Assembly: GCA_034096865.1 (NCBI GenBank)
Contig: JAWQFJ010002771.1
Span: 55,001 to 119,000, forward strand
DNA from: Theodoxus fluviatilis
Taxonomy: Eukaryota > Mollusca > Gastropoda > Cycloneritida > Neritidae
Length of the DNA stretch: 64,000 nt
Direction of reading: 5' to 3'
Positions 22,452 to 34,000 of this stretch are shown here, piece by piece; the first letter of the stretch is position 1; each line of letters opens with the position of its first letter. The notes beneath the pieces are model-generated. The model saw nothing but the letters and a program-made list of their open reading frames with translations, ran no database searches and was not told the DNA's origin. The position numbers were made by a program, and so were the translations under genes.

Positions 22452-23376
22452 TGGGAAGGTACCGTGCGTAGTTCTTTATGATGAGGAACAAATAGCTGAC
22501 ATGAAACGTTTCTGTTGTGGACCACCTGCTGCCATGTCTACTGTATTAGGCGTAGACAAGACATTCAATCTGGCAGACGTTCATGTGACAGTCACAGTCT
22601 ACAAACAACTGTCAGTTGTAAACAGAACCACAGAGGAACATCCTATCTTCATAGGTCCCATTTTTCTGCACGGGAATTCAGATTTTTCAACTTATTTTGA
22701 ATTCTTTCATCACTTAGCTGGACAACTGAGTGACTGCGCTTCTCCGCCTGTCATTGGGTCAGATGAGGAGCAGGCTTTGCGGAAAGCAGCGAAGAAAGCA
22801 TTTCCGAACTCTAAGCGTCTTGTGTGTACGCGTCACCTGAGAAACAATTTGATTCACTTTCTCAAAGACAAAGTGGGAGTCCCAGCCAAGGCAAGGCGTC
22901 CTATAATGGATAGGTTGTTCGGAAAGCAAGGCGTCATAAACCAGGCTGCTGATGTAGAAGATCTCAGAGATCTTTTCCAAAACTTTCTTGGAAGCTGCGC
23001 TGGTCAACCTACCCTCGAAAACCACTTAACAGAAAAGATCTTGCCTCTACTGCTGGAAAATGCAGAAGCCTTGAAGAAACCATGCCTGGTTCTTGAGTCT
23101 AAGACATGGACAAACAACAACTGCGAAAGTGCCGACCACATTCTAAAACAGGCTGCCCAGTGGAGGACACTGAGGTTGATGGACCTGTGTGTCCAACTTC
23201 ACGATGTCGTACTGAAACAAAGAAGAGAGTTGCGACGGTCAATTGCAGGACTAGGCACTTTCACTTTCAGGCTGACCAAAGAGTTTGAGCATTTTCAGGT
23301 GGACAAACGGAAGTGGTTCTCAAAAGACCAAAAGTACAGAGAACGGTGTGACGAAATGAGTTTTCTGCTGCGATGA
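22452..23376 (+). pseudogene. MULE transposase catalytic domain, truncated by an insertion
   Basis: The open frame contains the MULE-type DDE signature: first Asp in VLGVDKTFNL, second Asp in VIGSDEEQAL, the C-x2-H box in LVCTRHLRNN, and Glu in NNNCESADHILK. The frame extends upstream of the first ATG (22501) to about 22452 (VVLYDEEQIADMKR), so that ATG is not the true start. The last residues (CDEMSFLLR) come from the inserted fold-back element. Beyond the insertion at 23707 the original frame resumes in phase (RHLKRFFVALREAV). Confidence 0.85.
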
Positions 23377-23706
23377 GATTTCTGACGGACTCAGTGCGCA
23401 TGCTGCGATGAAATTTCTGACGGACTCAGTGGACTGATTCAAAATCTTCCTTTGTTGACTTTTTGATGATTCCGGTGCGTGCTTTTTGGTCTTCAGAAAG
23501 TCCTTGAGTCTAGTCATTCTTTCTGAAAACTTTGCCATGCGTTGGGGGTCCATGACAAAAAGAAATCGTTGGAAGAATGAAGAAATCTCATCGCGGCGGA
23601 AACTGTGTCGCATGTTTGCGCATGCGCAGTGAGCCCGTCAGAAATCTGCGCATGCGCACTGAGCCCGTCAGAAATCTCATCGCAGCAGAAAACTCATTTC
23701 GTGACA
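23347..23706. mobile_element. 360-bp fold-back element inserted in the MULE transposase gene
   Basis: The left end is TGTGACGAAATGAGTTTTCT and the right end is the near-perfect complement, AGAAAACTCATTTCGTGACA. The arms exceed 50 bp and include CTGCGATGAGATTTCTGACG and GCGCATGCGCA-type palindromes. ACGG on both sides (23343-23346 and 23707-23710) is a likely 4-bp target duplication. Removing the element restores the MULE reading frame. Confidence 0.85.
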
Positions 23707-24078
23707 ACGGCACTTGAAACGGTTCTTTGTGGCTTTGAGGGAAGCTGTCCCATCCCATGATGATGATTATGATGGTGATAATGTAATAATAATAAAAAAG
23801 ATCGGACTGAAAACAAATAATTATATTATTTTATTAATACCATATAATCATTAGTACTCCCTCTCCATCTTTCTCTCTCTCGCAGTCACTCGTCAGAGCC
23901 ACACTACATAGCTCATCTATCATACGACTAATATAATAATCTAACTAATATAATCTAGGACTTGAAGAATAACTAACAATTATAGTGTATCACGATGTAT
24001 TGCGGTGTATATCGATGTATCGCGGTGTATCACGATGTATCGCGGTGTATCGCGGTAATTAGAGATACCGGGTGGAGA

Positions 24079-24110
24079 GGGGGGGGGGGGGGGGAGGGGG
24101 GGGGGGGAGA
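24079..24110. repeat. Poly-G tract
   Basis: Long G runs broken by a single A lie just outside the MULE right end. Confidence 0.9.
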
Positions 24111-24577
24111 TGGTTGGAGTTTTACGGTCTTTCAGCTTTTGTAGGCTATGCAAGGCCATTCAGCACGAAATCACTAGTATAGTTCCAAAGTAGCGCAAAT
24201 CAAGTCGATGTTTCTGTTTTTTCGCCTCTTACAAATCGTATAGGGGGAGACACGTTGGGACTAATCTTCTAACCTCAAACCCACAGGGGGAATGGTGATG
24301 GGGACGTCGAGCGGCTCAGGCCGTGTGTGTTGAACTTGGTATGTTATACAATATGCAGGCGCATCATGGTTTAGTTGGGACAGTGGAAGGCAATGGCAAC
24401 TATAGTAAATGTTGGAAAGTAGGATGCAACATTTCCTCCTACCAATGCAGGGCGGATAGGACAGTGACCATCTCTTTACCATCAAAATATTTTCTTTGAA
24501 AACCCGGAGAGACGGAGGCCAAGATAGTTTGCTTGAGATAATTATATGAGTGCATACGTGCCATGCTCTTGGGATTT

Positions 24578-25177
24578 TCAAATATCATTCTTCTTCTTCT
24601 TCTTGTTGATCGCTAGATGATTGCGCCAGTCGCCCGCACAAATGCAGCTGTTCTCCGCAGCTCCTCCAGGTTGCCAGAGTTTGCTCCTCACTGGTGTTGG
24701 GTCTGGCCATGTGGCTCTTCTGAGGGCATCATGGTGGGGGCAGTCTTGGAGAAGGTGTTCACCGGTCATCGAGGCAGTGTCGCAAGAACATCTGTCTGTC
24801 TGACCGACTTTGAACTTGTGGAACATATGTGCTGGCAATTTGTTGTGTCCTGTTCGGAGTCTGAACAGAATGACTTGGTCAGCTCTGTTCAGAAAGTGGT
24901 AGCTGTCATTTTGGTTGTAGTTCGGATGTTGCTGGCGCCACTTTTTCTGAGACAGAGCCTTAATAATGGTCTTCTTTTCTGCATAAGAGACCTGTCTGTC
25001 TTCCTGGTCCAGCTGACCACCTTCCCTGGCCAGTCTGTCAGCCGTCTCATTTCCATGCACTCCACAGTGTGCAGGAATCCATTGGAGTGTGAGTGTCACC
25101 TGTGCGGCCACCTCAGACAGAGTGGCTGCAAGTTCATTCAGTTCCTTCTTGCGAGGGTCCAGTGCTCTCCCCGACAC
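24578..25177 (-). pseudogene. LINE ORF2 3' part: RNase H C-terminal half and tail
   Basis: The - strand frame includes LTLQWIPAHCGVHGNETADR, the conserved C-terminal RNase H box with its catalytic His/Asn/Asp. It continues with DQVILFRLRTGHNKLPAHM and a Cys/His tail (CSCDTASMTGEHLLQDC) as in Jockey/I-type LINEs. The element's 3' tail is (GAA)n at about 24592-24606 on this strand. It forms one half of a twin-primed insertion with 25165-26241. Confidence 0.85.
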
Positions 25178-26241
25178 TATTCCTAGTGTTCATCAAGGAC
25201 ATCATCCCCAGTATGCCCAAAAACTTTCGAGGTGCCATCTATGCCGATGACCTTGCACTGTGGTGCAGTGAGGAATACATCTCGACAGCAAACTACAGAC
25301 TCCAGCTAGCTCTACAACAGATAGAGGCATGGACCAAGTCATGGCTTGTGAAGATCAATGAGAGAAAGACCACATACACCATCTTCTCCCTCTCCACAAA
25401 AAACCAAAAGGTGAAGCTGAAGGTCAACTCCCATGAGCTTGAGGTTGACGACTCCCCCACATACCTTGGGGTCACCCTAGACCGCAGACTGACATGGAGA
25501 AACCAGCTGCACAAGAAAGAGGCCAGAGGGAAAATCAGGATGGCCCTAATGAAGAAACTGTCAGGCATGGACTGGGGTGCAGACCAGACCGTACTGAAGA
25601 AGCTGTATGTGGGCAGGGTCCGTCCCATTCTGGAGTACAGTATGGCAGCTACAGCAACTGCTGCCAAGTCAAACAGCAACAGGCTGGCCAGACTGCAGAA
25701 CCAGGCCATGAGAATGATGACAGGAGCCATGCGCAGTACCCCCATTACTGCTCTAGAGACTGCCACAAGTCTGCAACCCCTTGATGACAGAAAGAACATC
25801 AAGGTGCTGACACAAGCAGCAAAGTTCAAACGCCTCCAAAATCATCCCATGCATGAAAGAATGAGCATGCCAACAAAAGGGAGGCTCAAAAGGTCCAGCT
25901 TTATCAACCAGAGCAGGATACTTGAGAGGAGAGACCCAGAACTGTTGGACCACAAGCCAAAACTAATACCAACAACATCTGTCCCCTCATGGGAAAGACT
26001 GAAATTCCCAACAATCAGAGATAACATTCCAGGCATTGAGAAGAAAGGCACACAGTCAGACCACGAGAGGAAGTCATTGACCTTAGAGCTCATCCAATCT
26101 ACCTATCCTGAAAAACAGTGGACGCACGCCTATACGGATGGATCTGCTGCAGAAGCAACGAGGGATGGAGGAGGAGGCGTGTATATCAGGTACACCGGGT
26201 ACAAGACCCACATCCCCATAGCAACAGGCAAATATCATTGA
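25165..26241 (+). pseudogene. LINE ORF2 middle part, inverted: reverse transcriptase palm/thumb and start of RNase H
   Basis: The open frame reads VLSPTLFLVFIKDI and then the RT catalytic box IYADDLALW. A long connection domain follows (DSPTYLGVTLDRRLTWRNQL, VRPILEYSMAATA). It ends with the first catalytic Asp of RNase H in HAYTDGSAAEA. The rest of RNase H is on the opposite strand at 25177-24578, with a gap of perhaps 50 residues between the two halves. The two pieces meet at about 25160-25180. Confidence 0.85.
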
Positions 26242-26279
26242 CTTAAATTAAATTAATAGTGGATGATACAGGGGTTTCT

Positions 26280-27480
26280 TCTTGAGAAGTACTGCTGCCA
26301 GTCAATACAAGATCCTGATACATTTGCACTTTGGCATCGCAATCTCGGAAGACCATCAGCGCGCCCCATGGAGATCCGTAGTGTTGGTGGAGCCTCTACA
26401 GCGCGGCTGTGGCTGTAGAGGCCAATCCTCGAGCGCATGCGCCACAGACGTGTTGGGTCGTCTGGGCTGTGGGAATCGGAGTGGTGCGTCTTTCCCGGGC
26501 TCTCTTTTCCGCCACGAGCTGGCCTCTCGCCTCATCCGCCACACTCGTGCCAGCCAGCGCTGCCCAGTCGGCTGTGGGGATGTTGCAGGTCTTGAGGTAT
26601 CTTCTGCAGGCATCCTTGAAACGGAGTCTGGGACCACCCGCTCTTCTTTTGCCCTCGGCCAACTGGCCATATAACATGTCCTTTGACAGCCTGCCGTTCC
26701 TCATGCTCTGTAGGTGCCCCAGCCATCGTAGATGACGCCGACTCAGCAGGGAGTACGTACATGCTGGGGACATCAGCGCGTAGTAGCACATCGCTGTGTG
26801 TGATGTGCTCCCGCTAGCTGACTCCGAGGATGCGCCTCAGGCAGCGCATGTGGAAGGCATTCAGCCTGTGCTTCTGCCTCATGTAAGTGGTCCAGGTCTC
26901 GCTTCCGTAGAGCAAAGTGGTTAGGACGCAGGCCCGGTAGACGAGGATCTTGGTGTGTTTGGTGAGGGAGTTGTTTTCCCACTCTCTTGGAGAGTCTGGC
27001 CATGATGGCGTTTGCCTTCCCTAGCCGCCAATCGAATTCAACGTCAAGCGAGAGACAGTTGTTGATAGTTGATACCAAGTAGGTGAAGTTTTCAAATGCT
27101 TCAAGTGTGGTGTTATTGATTTTTATGGATGGAGCCATTGGAGGGGCCCCAACATCTTGCACGCAGATGTTTATCTTTTTTATACTGATGGCGAGGCCGA
27201 ATTGTTTGCATGCATCTGCAAACTGGTCGGCCATTCTCTGAAGGGCGTCCTCTATGTGGGCAACTAGGGCCGCATCGTCGGCAAAGAGCATCTCCCTGAT
27301 GAGCACTGTCCTCACCTTGGTCCGGGAGCGCAGGTGCGCAAGGCTGAACAGTTTCCCGTTGGACCTGGTATGTAGGTAGATGCCGTCAGTAGAGGAATCG
27401 AATGCATGCGATAGGAGCATGGAGAAAAATATGCCGAAGAGAGTCGGTGCAAGTACGCAGCCCTGCTTCACGCTGCTGGT
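26280..27480 (-). pseudogene. Second LINE, reverse transcriptase and C-terminal tail, frameshifted
   Basis: The - strand frame 27471-26773 carries MKQGCVLAPTLFGIFFSML and the catalytic box REMLFADDAALVAH, then KINNTTLEAFENFTYL. Frame 26791-26396 carries the C-terminal RRHLRWLGHLQSMRNGRL and RRAGGPRLRFKD. The two are joined by a frameshift near 26900. The 5' end is cut at about 27480. It is the same broad clade as the LINE at 51966-53273. No RNase H was seen. Confidence 0.8.
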
Positions 27481-29248
27481 GATTGGGAAGGAGTCTGAAG
27501 AAGATTCATCATAACGGACTTTTCCTTTCGTATCAGCATGGAAGGATATCAGATCCTGATAACAGCATGTACCAAACTTTAGTGGCCAGTAGCCGTTTTT
27601 TCCGCATAAAATGCCTCACTTGCAATTCTAGACAGATACTGCAGGCAGCAACATTCCTTCCTTGACTGGAGTTTAAATATGGTGTTAAACCACTCAACAT
27701 TTGCTTAGCAGCAGCAGAAACATCACATTTCTGGGGGTAGGTAATTTTCCATCTAAGGCCAATGAGTGCTGTCGTATCATTGTCGTATCTACCAACACAC
27801 CACTCAGATCCTGTGGCGAGTGCACTCTACTGAGCCTAGTTCACATTCCATGTCCTTCAGGTTTATATCAAGCACGGAAGACTATCTTCACAAGGATTCT
27901 GTGGCAGTTCCGATCTTTAGGCCTTCAAGAACTGCATGCTCCCTTTCGAAAAAGCCATTTCAGTGATGACCCAAGCATCCATCGGGCCATCAAGCTAACG
28001 TGAGTGAGGCCGCCAACACCCATTCATTGGCTGGTGTCCCTAGATTGAGGTTCTCATGGGCATTCTGTTATTTCTTACGTTTGGTCTCGAATACAGACAT
28101 TTTATAGCAACACACACCTTTCCATGTTCCATCTCTTGAACTCGAGGAACGTTTTGATGAAAACTGCACCATCAGAATCAAATACACCCTATTTCGCTGG
28201 TTGCAAGCAAGTGGACCTACACTGCACAGCTATGTTCAAGTTTTCTCAGCCAATACTCATTTAACCCTAGAAGTGTAACAGAATCAAAATTAGGCCGACT
28301 TTCATATTTAGCAGTTGCTCTGGCTGAACCTTTGTGAGTTGAAGTTTCCAGTTAGAGTGGTAGATAACAGAGTTGAGATTCATTTTGAAGGTCAGAGAGT
28401 AACTGCCAGACAGAAAATTTGGCTATCATTTCAGCCTTTTCACACCACTACGATTCAAACTGTCTGTTGGAAAAAGGAACCAGTCATGACAATGAACACA
28501 CGTAGACAGCTATACTGGTGATCTAGACTTCATGCTAGTCAAGTATGTGCACAACTAGATTTATTTCCAAATTCTACAAGTGTGACTATCTCATGGCTAA
28601 TGACTCGACTTGGCATTCAAACTCACACAAAGACAAAGTAACCCATGTGCCTTCCCTTCAGTTACTTTAATCCATGTGGTCATGAGTATACATTTCATTT
28701 TAATGGCCTGATTTCAAGGAATACAAATAAATCATCGTCAAGTTGAATCGACCGTAGCATGAATGGCAGCAACAACAAAAATAATTAATATATTTGTACA
28801 TGGAAATGTAGAGAGATACATCATTATTGCATCCAGAGCCATCAATTACTAATTAAAAAAACGAAAAGAAAAAGGAGAATGTCACAATTAAACAAGGTTC
28901 AAGAGCAAGGAAAGGAAAGAACAGTAGTATTAGAAGCAACCAATTATTTTTTAAGTACACAGTGAAGTTACCTAAATAAGTGTATTTGGTCATAGGAGCA
29001 GCATGCCCCTCTCTGCAAAACATGCTGAAAGGCAAGTCACCTATGCAGACCAGACCAAGACAGCACAAAGGAGGAACTAGAAACAAAAGCCACGTCTGAC
29101 AAGAATGTCTCCAGACCGAGCTGTGAGCATGGCTCTTTGGCGAGGGTGATTGTGGTCACAGTACGATTCATACATATACAAAAGGTGCAGACTTGAGGAG
29201 AGCAGGGATACTCCGGGACCGGCAGAGCCAGGGTCCGGGGACCTCCAC
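27481..29248. other. Region between the LINE and the CAPZA stop codon; CAPZA 3' UTR in the right part
   Basis: AT-rich, with no convincing coding sequence. On the - strand, AATAAA (TTTATT on +) lies at 28560-28565 and ATTAAA (TTTAAT on +) at about 28690-28697. Either could end the CAPZA mRNA, giving a 3' UTR of roughly 0.55-0.7 kb. Short open frames at 27701-28003 and 28315-28521 show no domain. Confidence 0.4.
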
Positions 29249-31041
29249 TCAGGGATTCTTCAGCCCCGCCCCGATCTTGTAGCCCGATATTATGATCTTG
29301 TTCCAGTCTATCTTGGTCCTCGTCACAGGTAGCTGGCGGCGGAGGGCTTTGAAGGTGGTGTCCGACATGGTCTGGTAGTTCTCCGAGAGGGCTTTCTGTA
29401 ATGAGGCAACCAGCAAGGTGATCTTCCTAGACTGGCTGTTGTTGAAACTTAATTAGGACATGTACTCTTCTTCACCTTGTTGCCAGTTTGTGTTACTGTT
29501 TTTATCATTACTACTACTTCCATGAAAACAGCTCCTTGGAAAGGGGGTGGGGTGGGGTGGGGTGGGGTGTGGGGTGGGGGGAGATACGCATTCGAATGAC
29601 AAAATTGTTTTATGCATTGTATGTAAAACAGTAAAAGTGACAAATGCAATTTAACTTTCTGCAACAATAATATGCCTTCGAGTTACAGAGAAAATGTAAT
29701 CCAATGTCCTGATCTGTAATTATAAATGATTGAGTAATAAAGTTGTTTATTAGACACACTGTAACATTTTGTTTATCAGATACATCAGTTTGAACTGTGA
29801 TGTGTGCAGGGTCATCAATAAATCTTCGGACTGTCTGTCATTGTCAATATCATAACCACAAAAATGTTACCCCCAAGTCCATTACAATCATCATCATCAT
29901 CATTCTGTTTACACACCTGGTACTCGCTCTCGGCTTCAGACACCAGCTTCACCAGGCTCTGGGCTGTTCCCTGTTCACTCTGTAAAAGCGGGCAACACCA
30001 TTATAAATCTACTTCAGTATTAAAATACAGAAATCTCAAAACACAGAAAATCTTTCTAAATTTGCCTACTCTATTAAACTTAGTCTAACTGTTCCTGTTC
30101 AAAAACTGTCCACAGGCTGATTACCCCCATCCCTCTCTTTGTCACCTATCATTTGTCCACCACATTCCATATCCCCCCCCTGGCTGTAACAAATAATTCA
30201 CTCACTCTGTAACCCCTCAGCTCTGTGATGAGAGATTTACAATGTGTGTGTCAAATTACTACATTCTCTGCCTTCCAGACACACATTTCAAATGACTTGT
30301 GCAAAGTTCATTATATAAAAAAGTTCAGGGGGGAAAAATCTGTAGGCAGAACATGGGGTTCTTGATTTACATATTCACAAATGTACCAGAGTACCTGAAG
30401 ATGACAGACAAAGTTCTCAAGAAAACCGAGTAGATATGATTCCAAGATAAAAGAGCAACTGGGCACTTACTGTCACAGTCAACCTCTCTTTCACTTCTTT
30501 TGAGCTCACTAATTGCACATTGCCATCTTCATAGTAGTGGACCTGAGAGAACAAGAACAAAACATGTCAGCAATCACAAACTCTGATGAGAGAGCACTCA
30601 GAGCACAAACCTCCACCATGGAGGACACGATTTCTCTTCCACAACTTGTACGGTTTGGTTCATTTTAGCATGTGCTGGAGGTCTCTGAGTGCAGAATGCA
30701 TATGCCAGCATCGTGAATAGTTTGACATCATCAACTTTGAGATGAGTGATAAAATTTCTCTATATGGTTGTAATTCCAAAACAAGGTAATAGATAATTTC
30801 CTAAATTTAACGAATTGTTCCTTGGGTGAAACCTTAATCTTGTATCAAATTTCAGTAAAAATCCCTTTTGAACTTTTTGAGTTATTTTGCTAAATAATTA
30901 ATGAATGAACCGAGGGTAAATCATAACCTCCTTGGCAGAGGTAATTAGCATAACAATTCAGTGGCATGCCTCCCCACCCAGCCCCACCTCAAGTGACTAA
31001 AGCAAAGGTTGAGAAAGGGGTGTTCTTTTGTGTGTGTGTGT

Positions 31042-31090
<49 letters not shown>

Positions 31091-34000
31091 TGTGTGTGTG
31101 CATGTGCGTGTATGTGTGTGTGTGTGTGGTTTTCATTTAGACCAACAATGACCCAATAAAAACCGCTGGCGCTCAACCTTCAGGTTTTGGCATTTTAAAA
31201 TAAAAGATCGGGTTCGAACCCGCAACCTCTCGAGAAAAGAGGGGGAAAAAACACACACACACAAACACAACAAGAAGGGCAAAGCCCATACGACTCACAT
31301 GCTTGACCTTGACCTTTACATGACCTTGACCTTCAGGTGACCTTCAAGGTCAAGGTCAAACAACTAAACATAGCAATGACATCATACTCTAAAAACTGCT
31401 TTACACATTTTCCCTTAAAAAAATACATGTGACCTTGACCCAATGTCAAGGTCATCCAAGGTCATGCAACACAAAGCTGTTAATTCAAGACATAGGAAGC
31501 ACAATGGTGATTATTGGCACTTTCTACCATGAGATATGGTCACTTTTAGTGGTTCACTACCCCATTTTGGTCACATTTCATAAGGGTCAAAGTGACCTTG
31601 ACCTTGATGATATGTGACCAAATGTGTCTCATGATGAAAGTATAACATGTGCCCCACATAATTATTAAGTTTGAAACAGTTATCTTCCATAGTTCAGGGT
31701 CAAGGTCACTTCAAAATATGTATACAATCCAACTTTGAAGAGCTCCTGTGACCTTGACCTTGAAGCAAGATCAACCGAAATGGTATCAAAAGATAGGGCT
31801 TGCTTTGACCTATATACCACTTGTAGCTAAGGTCGCCATTCTCAATAACGTGGGAGAAAATTGGGAAAATGTGAAAAATGACTGTTTTTGAGACCACATT
31901 TATGGCTCCTGTGACCTTGACCTTGAAGCAAGGTCAAGTCACTATGTATGTTTTTTGAGGCCTTGTCATCATACACCACCATGCCACAATTGGTGTTGAT
32001 AGACTTAATAGTCTCCGAGAAAAATCCAACGTTTAAGTTTTTTACGCCCGGACGGACGGACGGACGGACGGACGACACGGCTGAGTACATAGACTCACTT
32101 TTGCTTCGCATGTGAGTCAAAAAACCAGGTCGGGTTCGAACCCACAACCTCTCGAAAAAAGAGAAAGAAAAAAAAGTTTCAGCGCAGAATCGAACCTGGT
32201 CACGCATGACCAAGAGTCCAACGCTCTACCAAATGTGCCAGTGGAGAACTAGTATGACCCAGCACAAAATACTTCCAAAAAAGAAAAAGAAAACAAAAAA
32301 AATATGAATTTCTGTGTTTGTACTTCTTAGAATATTTTGATGCCTTTCGGCAACTTCTTCAGCAAAGAATAAAATAGCGTCAAGATGACGTATAAAAAGA
32401 ATTATGTGTGCTATGACGTAAGACATTCTTATAGTCTTGGATGTCCTGGCTGGCTAATTACCACGATAGTCCACAAAAATGAGCAAATATAAGTCCAAGA
32501 ATTCTGGAGAAAGAAACAGCATATCACACACACACACGTGCATACACACACACGCAAATACACACACCCACACCTACACACACATTCACACACACACACA
32601 CACACCTCTACACACACAGTACACACATCCAGACCATCGGATCACCCCCGAAAGCCGACAAGCATACCCTCTGAACATCCAAACCGCCAATCACTCAACT
32701 ACTCTTTGGTGTTTAGACCAAGAGGATAAGTGGTACGCAGCACAAAATATTGTACAATCCTGGCGTGGTTTATGTCCGGCAACTGGTTTTTGTCGACAGA
32801 CCACAAACTGTTTGGTATTTCATACGGATCTAACCCATCAACGTCAATAATCTTCTCGTATTACCGCTTTTTTCATCTGCTGGTAGACGTTCAACATATG
32901 AAGAAGCCATTGTTTTGTGGAAAGTAGGAAAAGATAACTCTGTTTGACTCAATCTGGATTTGGCCATTCCGTCAACTGCTTTTGAGGGGGGGGGGTGGTT
33001 TCGAGTTTACGACCTAAATAAATCACTTTCTTTTCAAACCTTGATTCTGAAAATTTGATACATTCAATCGGACCTAACTTCCAGTAAGTGTGCAAAATGT
33101 CAAGGAAATCCGTCCAGTAGTTTTTGAGAAATCAGCCGTTAAGTCGGGACAGAGAGGCAGACATACAGATAAAATTACGTCACGTTATTGATGACGTCCC
33201 ACATTTTGCATTTCGCCATTCCGTCAATTGACATATTAGGGAGGTGCTTTCGAGTTTACGACCTTAAAAAAACACTTTCTTTTCAAACCTCGATTCTGAA
33301 AATTTGATACATTCAATCGGACCCAACTTCAAGTAAGTGTGCAAAATGTCAAGGAAATCCGTCCAGCAGTTTTTGAGATATCAGCCGTTAAGTCGGGACA
33401 GACACACACACACACACAGACAGATAAAGTCTGTAGGACCTCCAGTAAACCTGGAGGGATAAAAACTTCCCTATGATGAAACAGCTGACCAAGATGGATA
33501 GAGGGGAGATGACGTATGGTGCTGCAAGCACTCTGTCCAGCCCTTCACTGACCTGCACTCTGAGAAGTCCAGTCAGCTCAGTGGCACCACCAGACTCTGG
33601 GAATGTCACTGACCACTGTGACCGCCACCGCCCATTCCTGTAAAAGAAGTATCCATATCATACCTGTGTGCAGACTTCTGTGGCATGAAGGGTTATAAAA
33701 AAAGAACAAAATGCTCTGTGAACAGCTCACAAAAACCTGACTTTCTATGAGGGCATCTGCATACAATCACATATGGACAGATTTCATTTTCTTTGTATGA
33801 AATATCATCCACAAAGAACATTAAGGGGGGATACGACAGTGCAAACTCACTATTTTCTTGATTTTCGTCGATGTTAGAATTATTGCAGATTTGAATTGCA
33901 TAACCATCCTACTAACCCGTGCTGGTCGTTATAAGTGTGAAATGTGCTCGAAAATATTTATAAAATCTTAAAATGTACACTACCTGTCACCAAAATAAAT

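Larger units (their letters stand above)
21041..24069 (+). mobile_element. MULE (Mutator-like) DNA transposon with terminal inverted repeats and a target duplication
   Basis: The left end is GGTATAACTAATTACCGCGA (21041 on) and the right end is the complement of GGTATCTCTAATTACCGCGA (ending 24069). GGTGGAGAGG flanks both sides (21031-21040 and 24071-24080), with one extra G at 24070; a 9-10 bp duplication is usual for MULEs. Subterminal copies of CGCGATACA / TGTATCGCGG recur at 21051-21085 and 23990-24060. The interior encodes a broken MULE transposase (see 21376-23376), which is interrupted by a 360-bp fold-back element at 23347-23706. Confidence 0.85.

Noticed and set aside
31207..31250. tRNA gene suggested by GGTTCGAACC
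   Set aside because: Only the B-box region is present; no acceptor, D or anticodon arms could be folded around it.
32131..32250. Functional tRNA-Lys gene
   Set aside because: A-box and B-box are recognisable, but the anticodon and acceptor stems do not pair well. Better explained as a tRNA-derived SINE.
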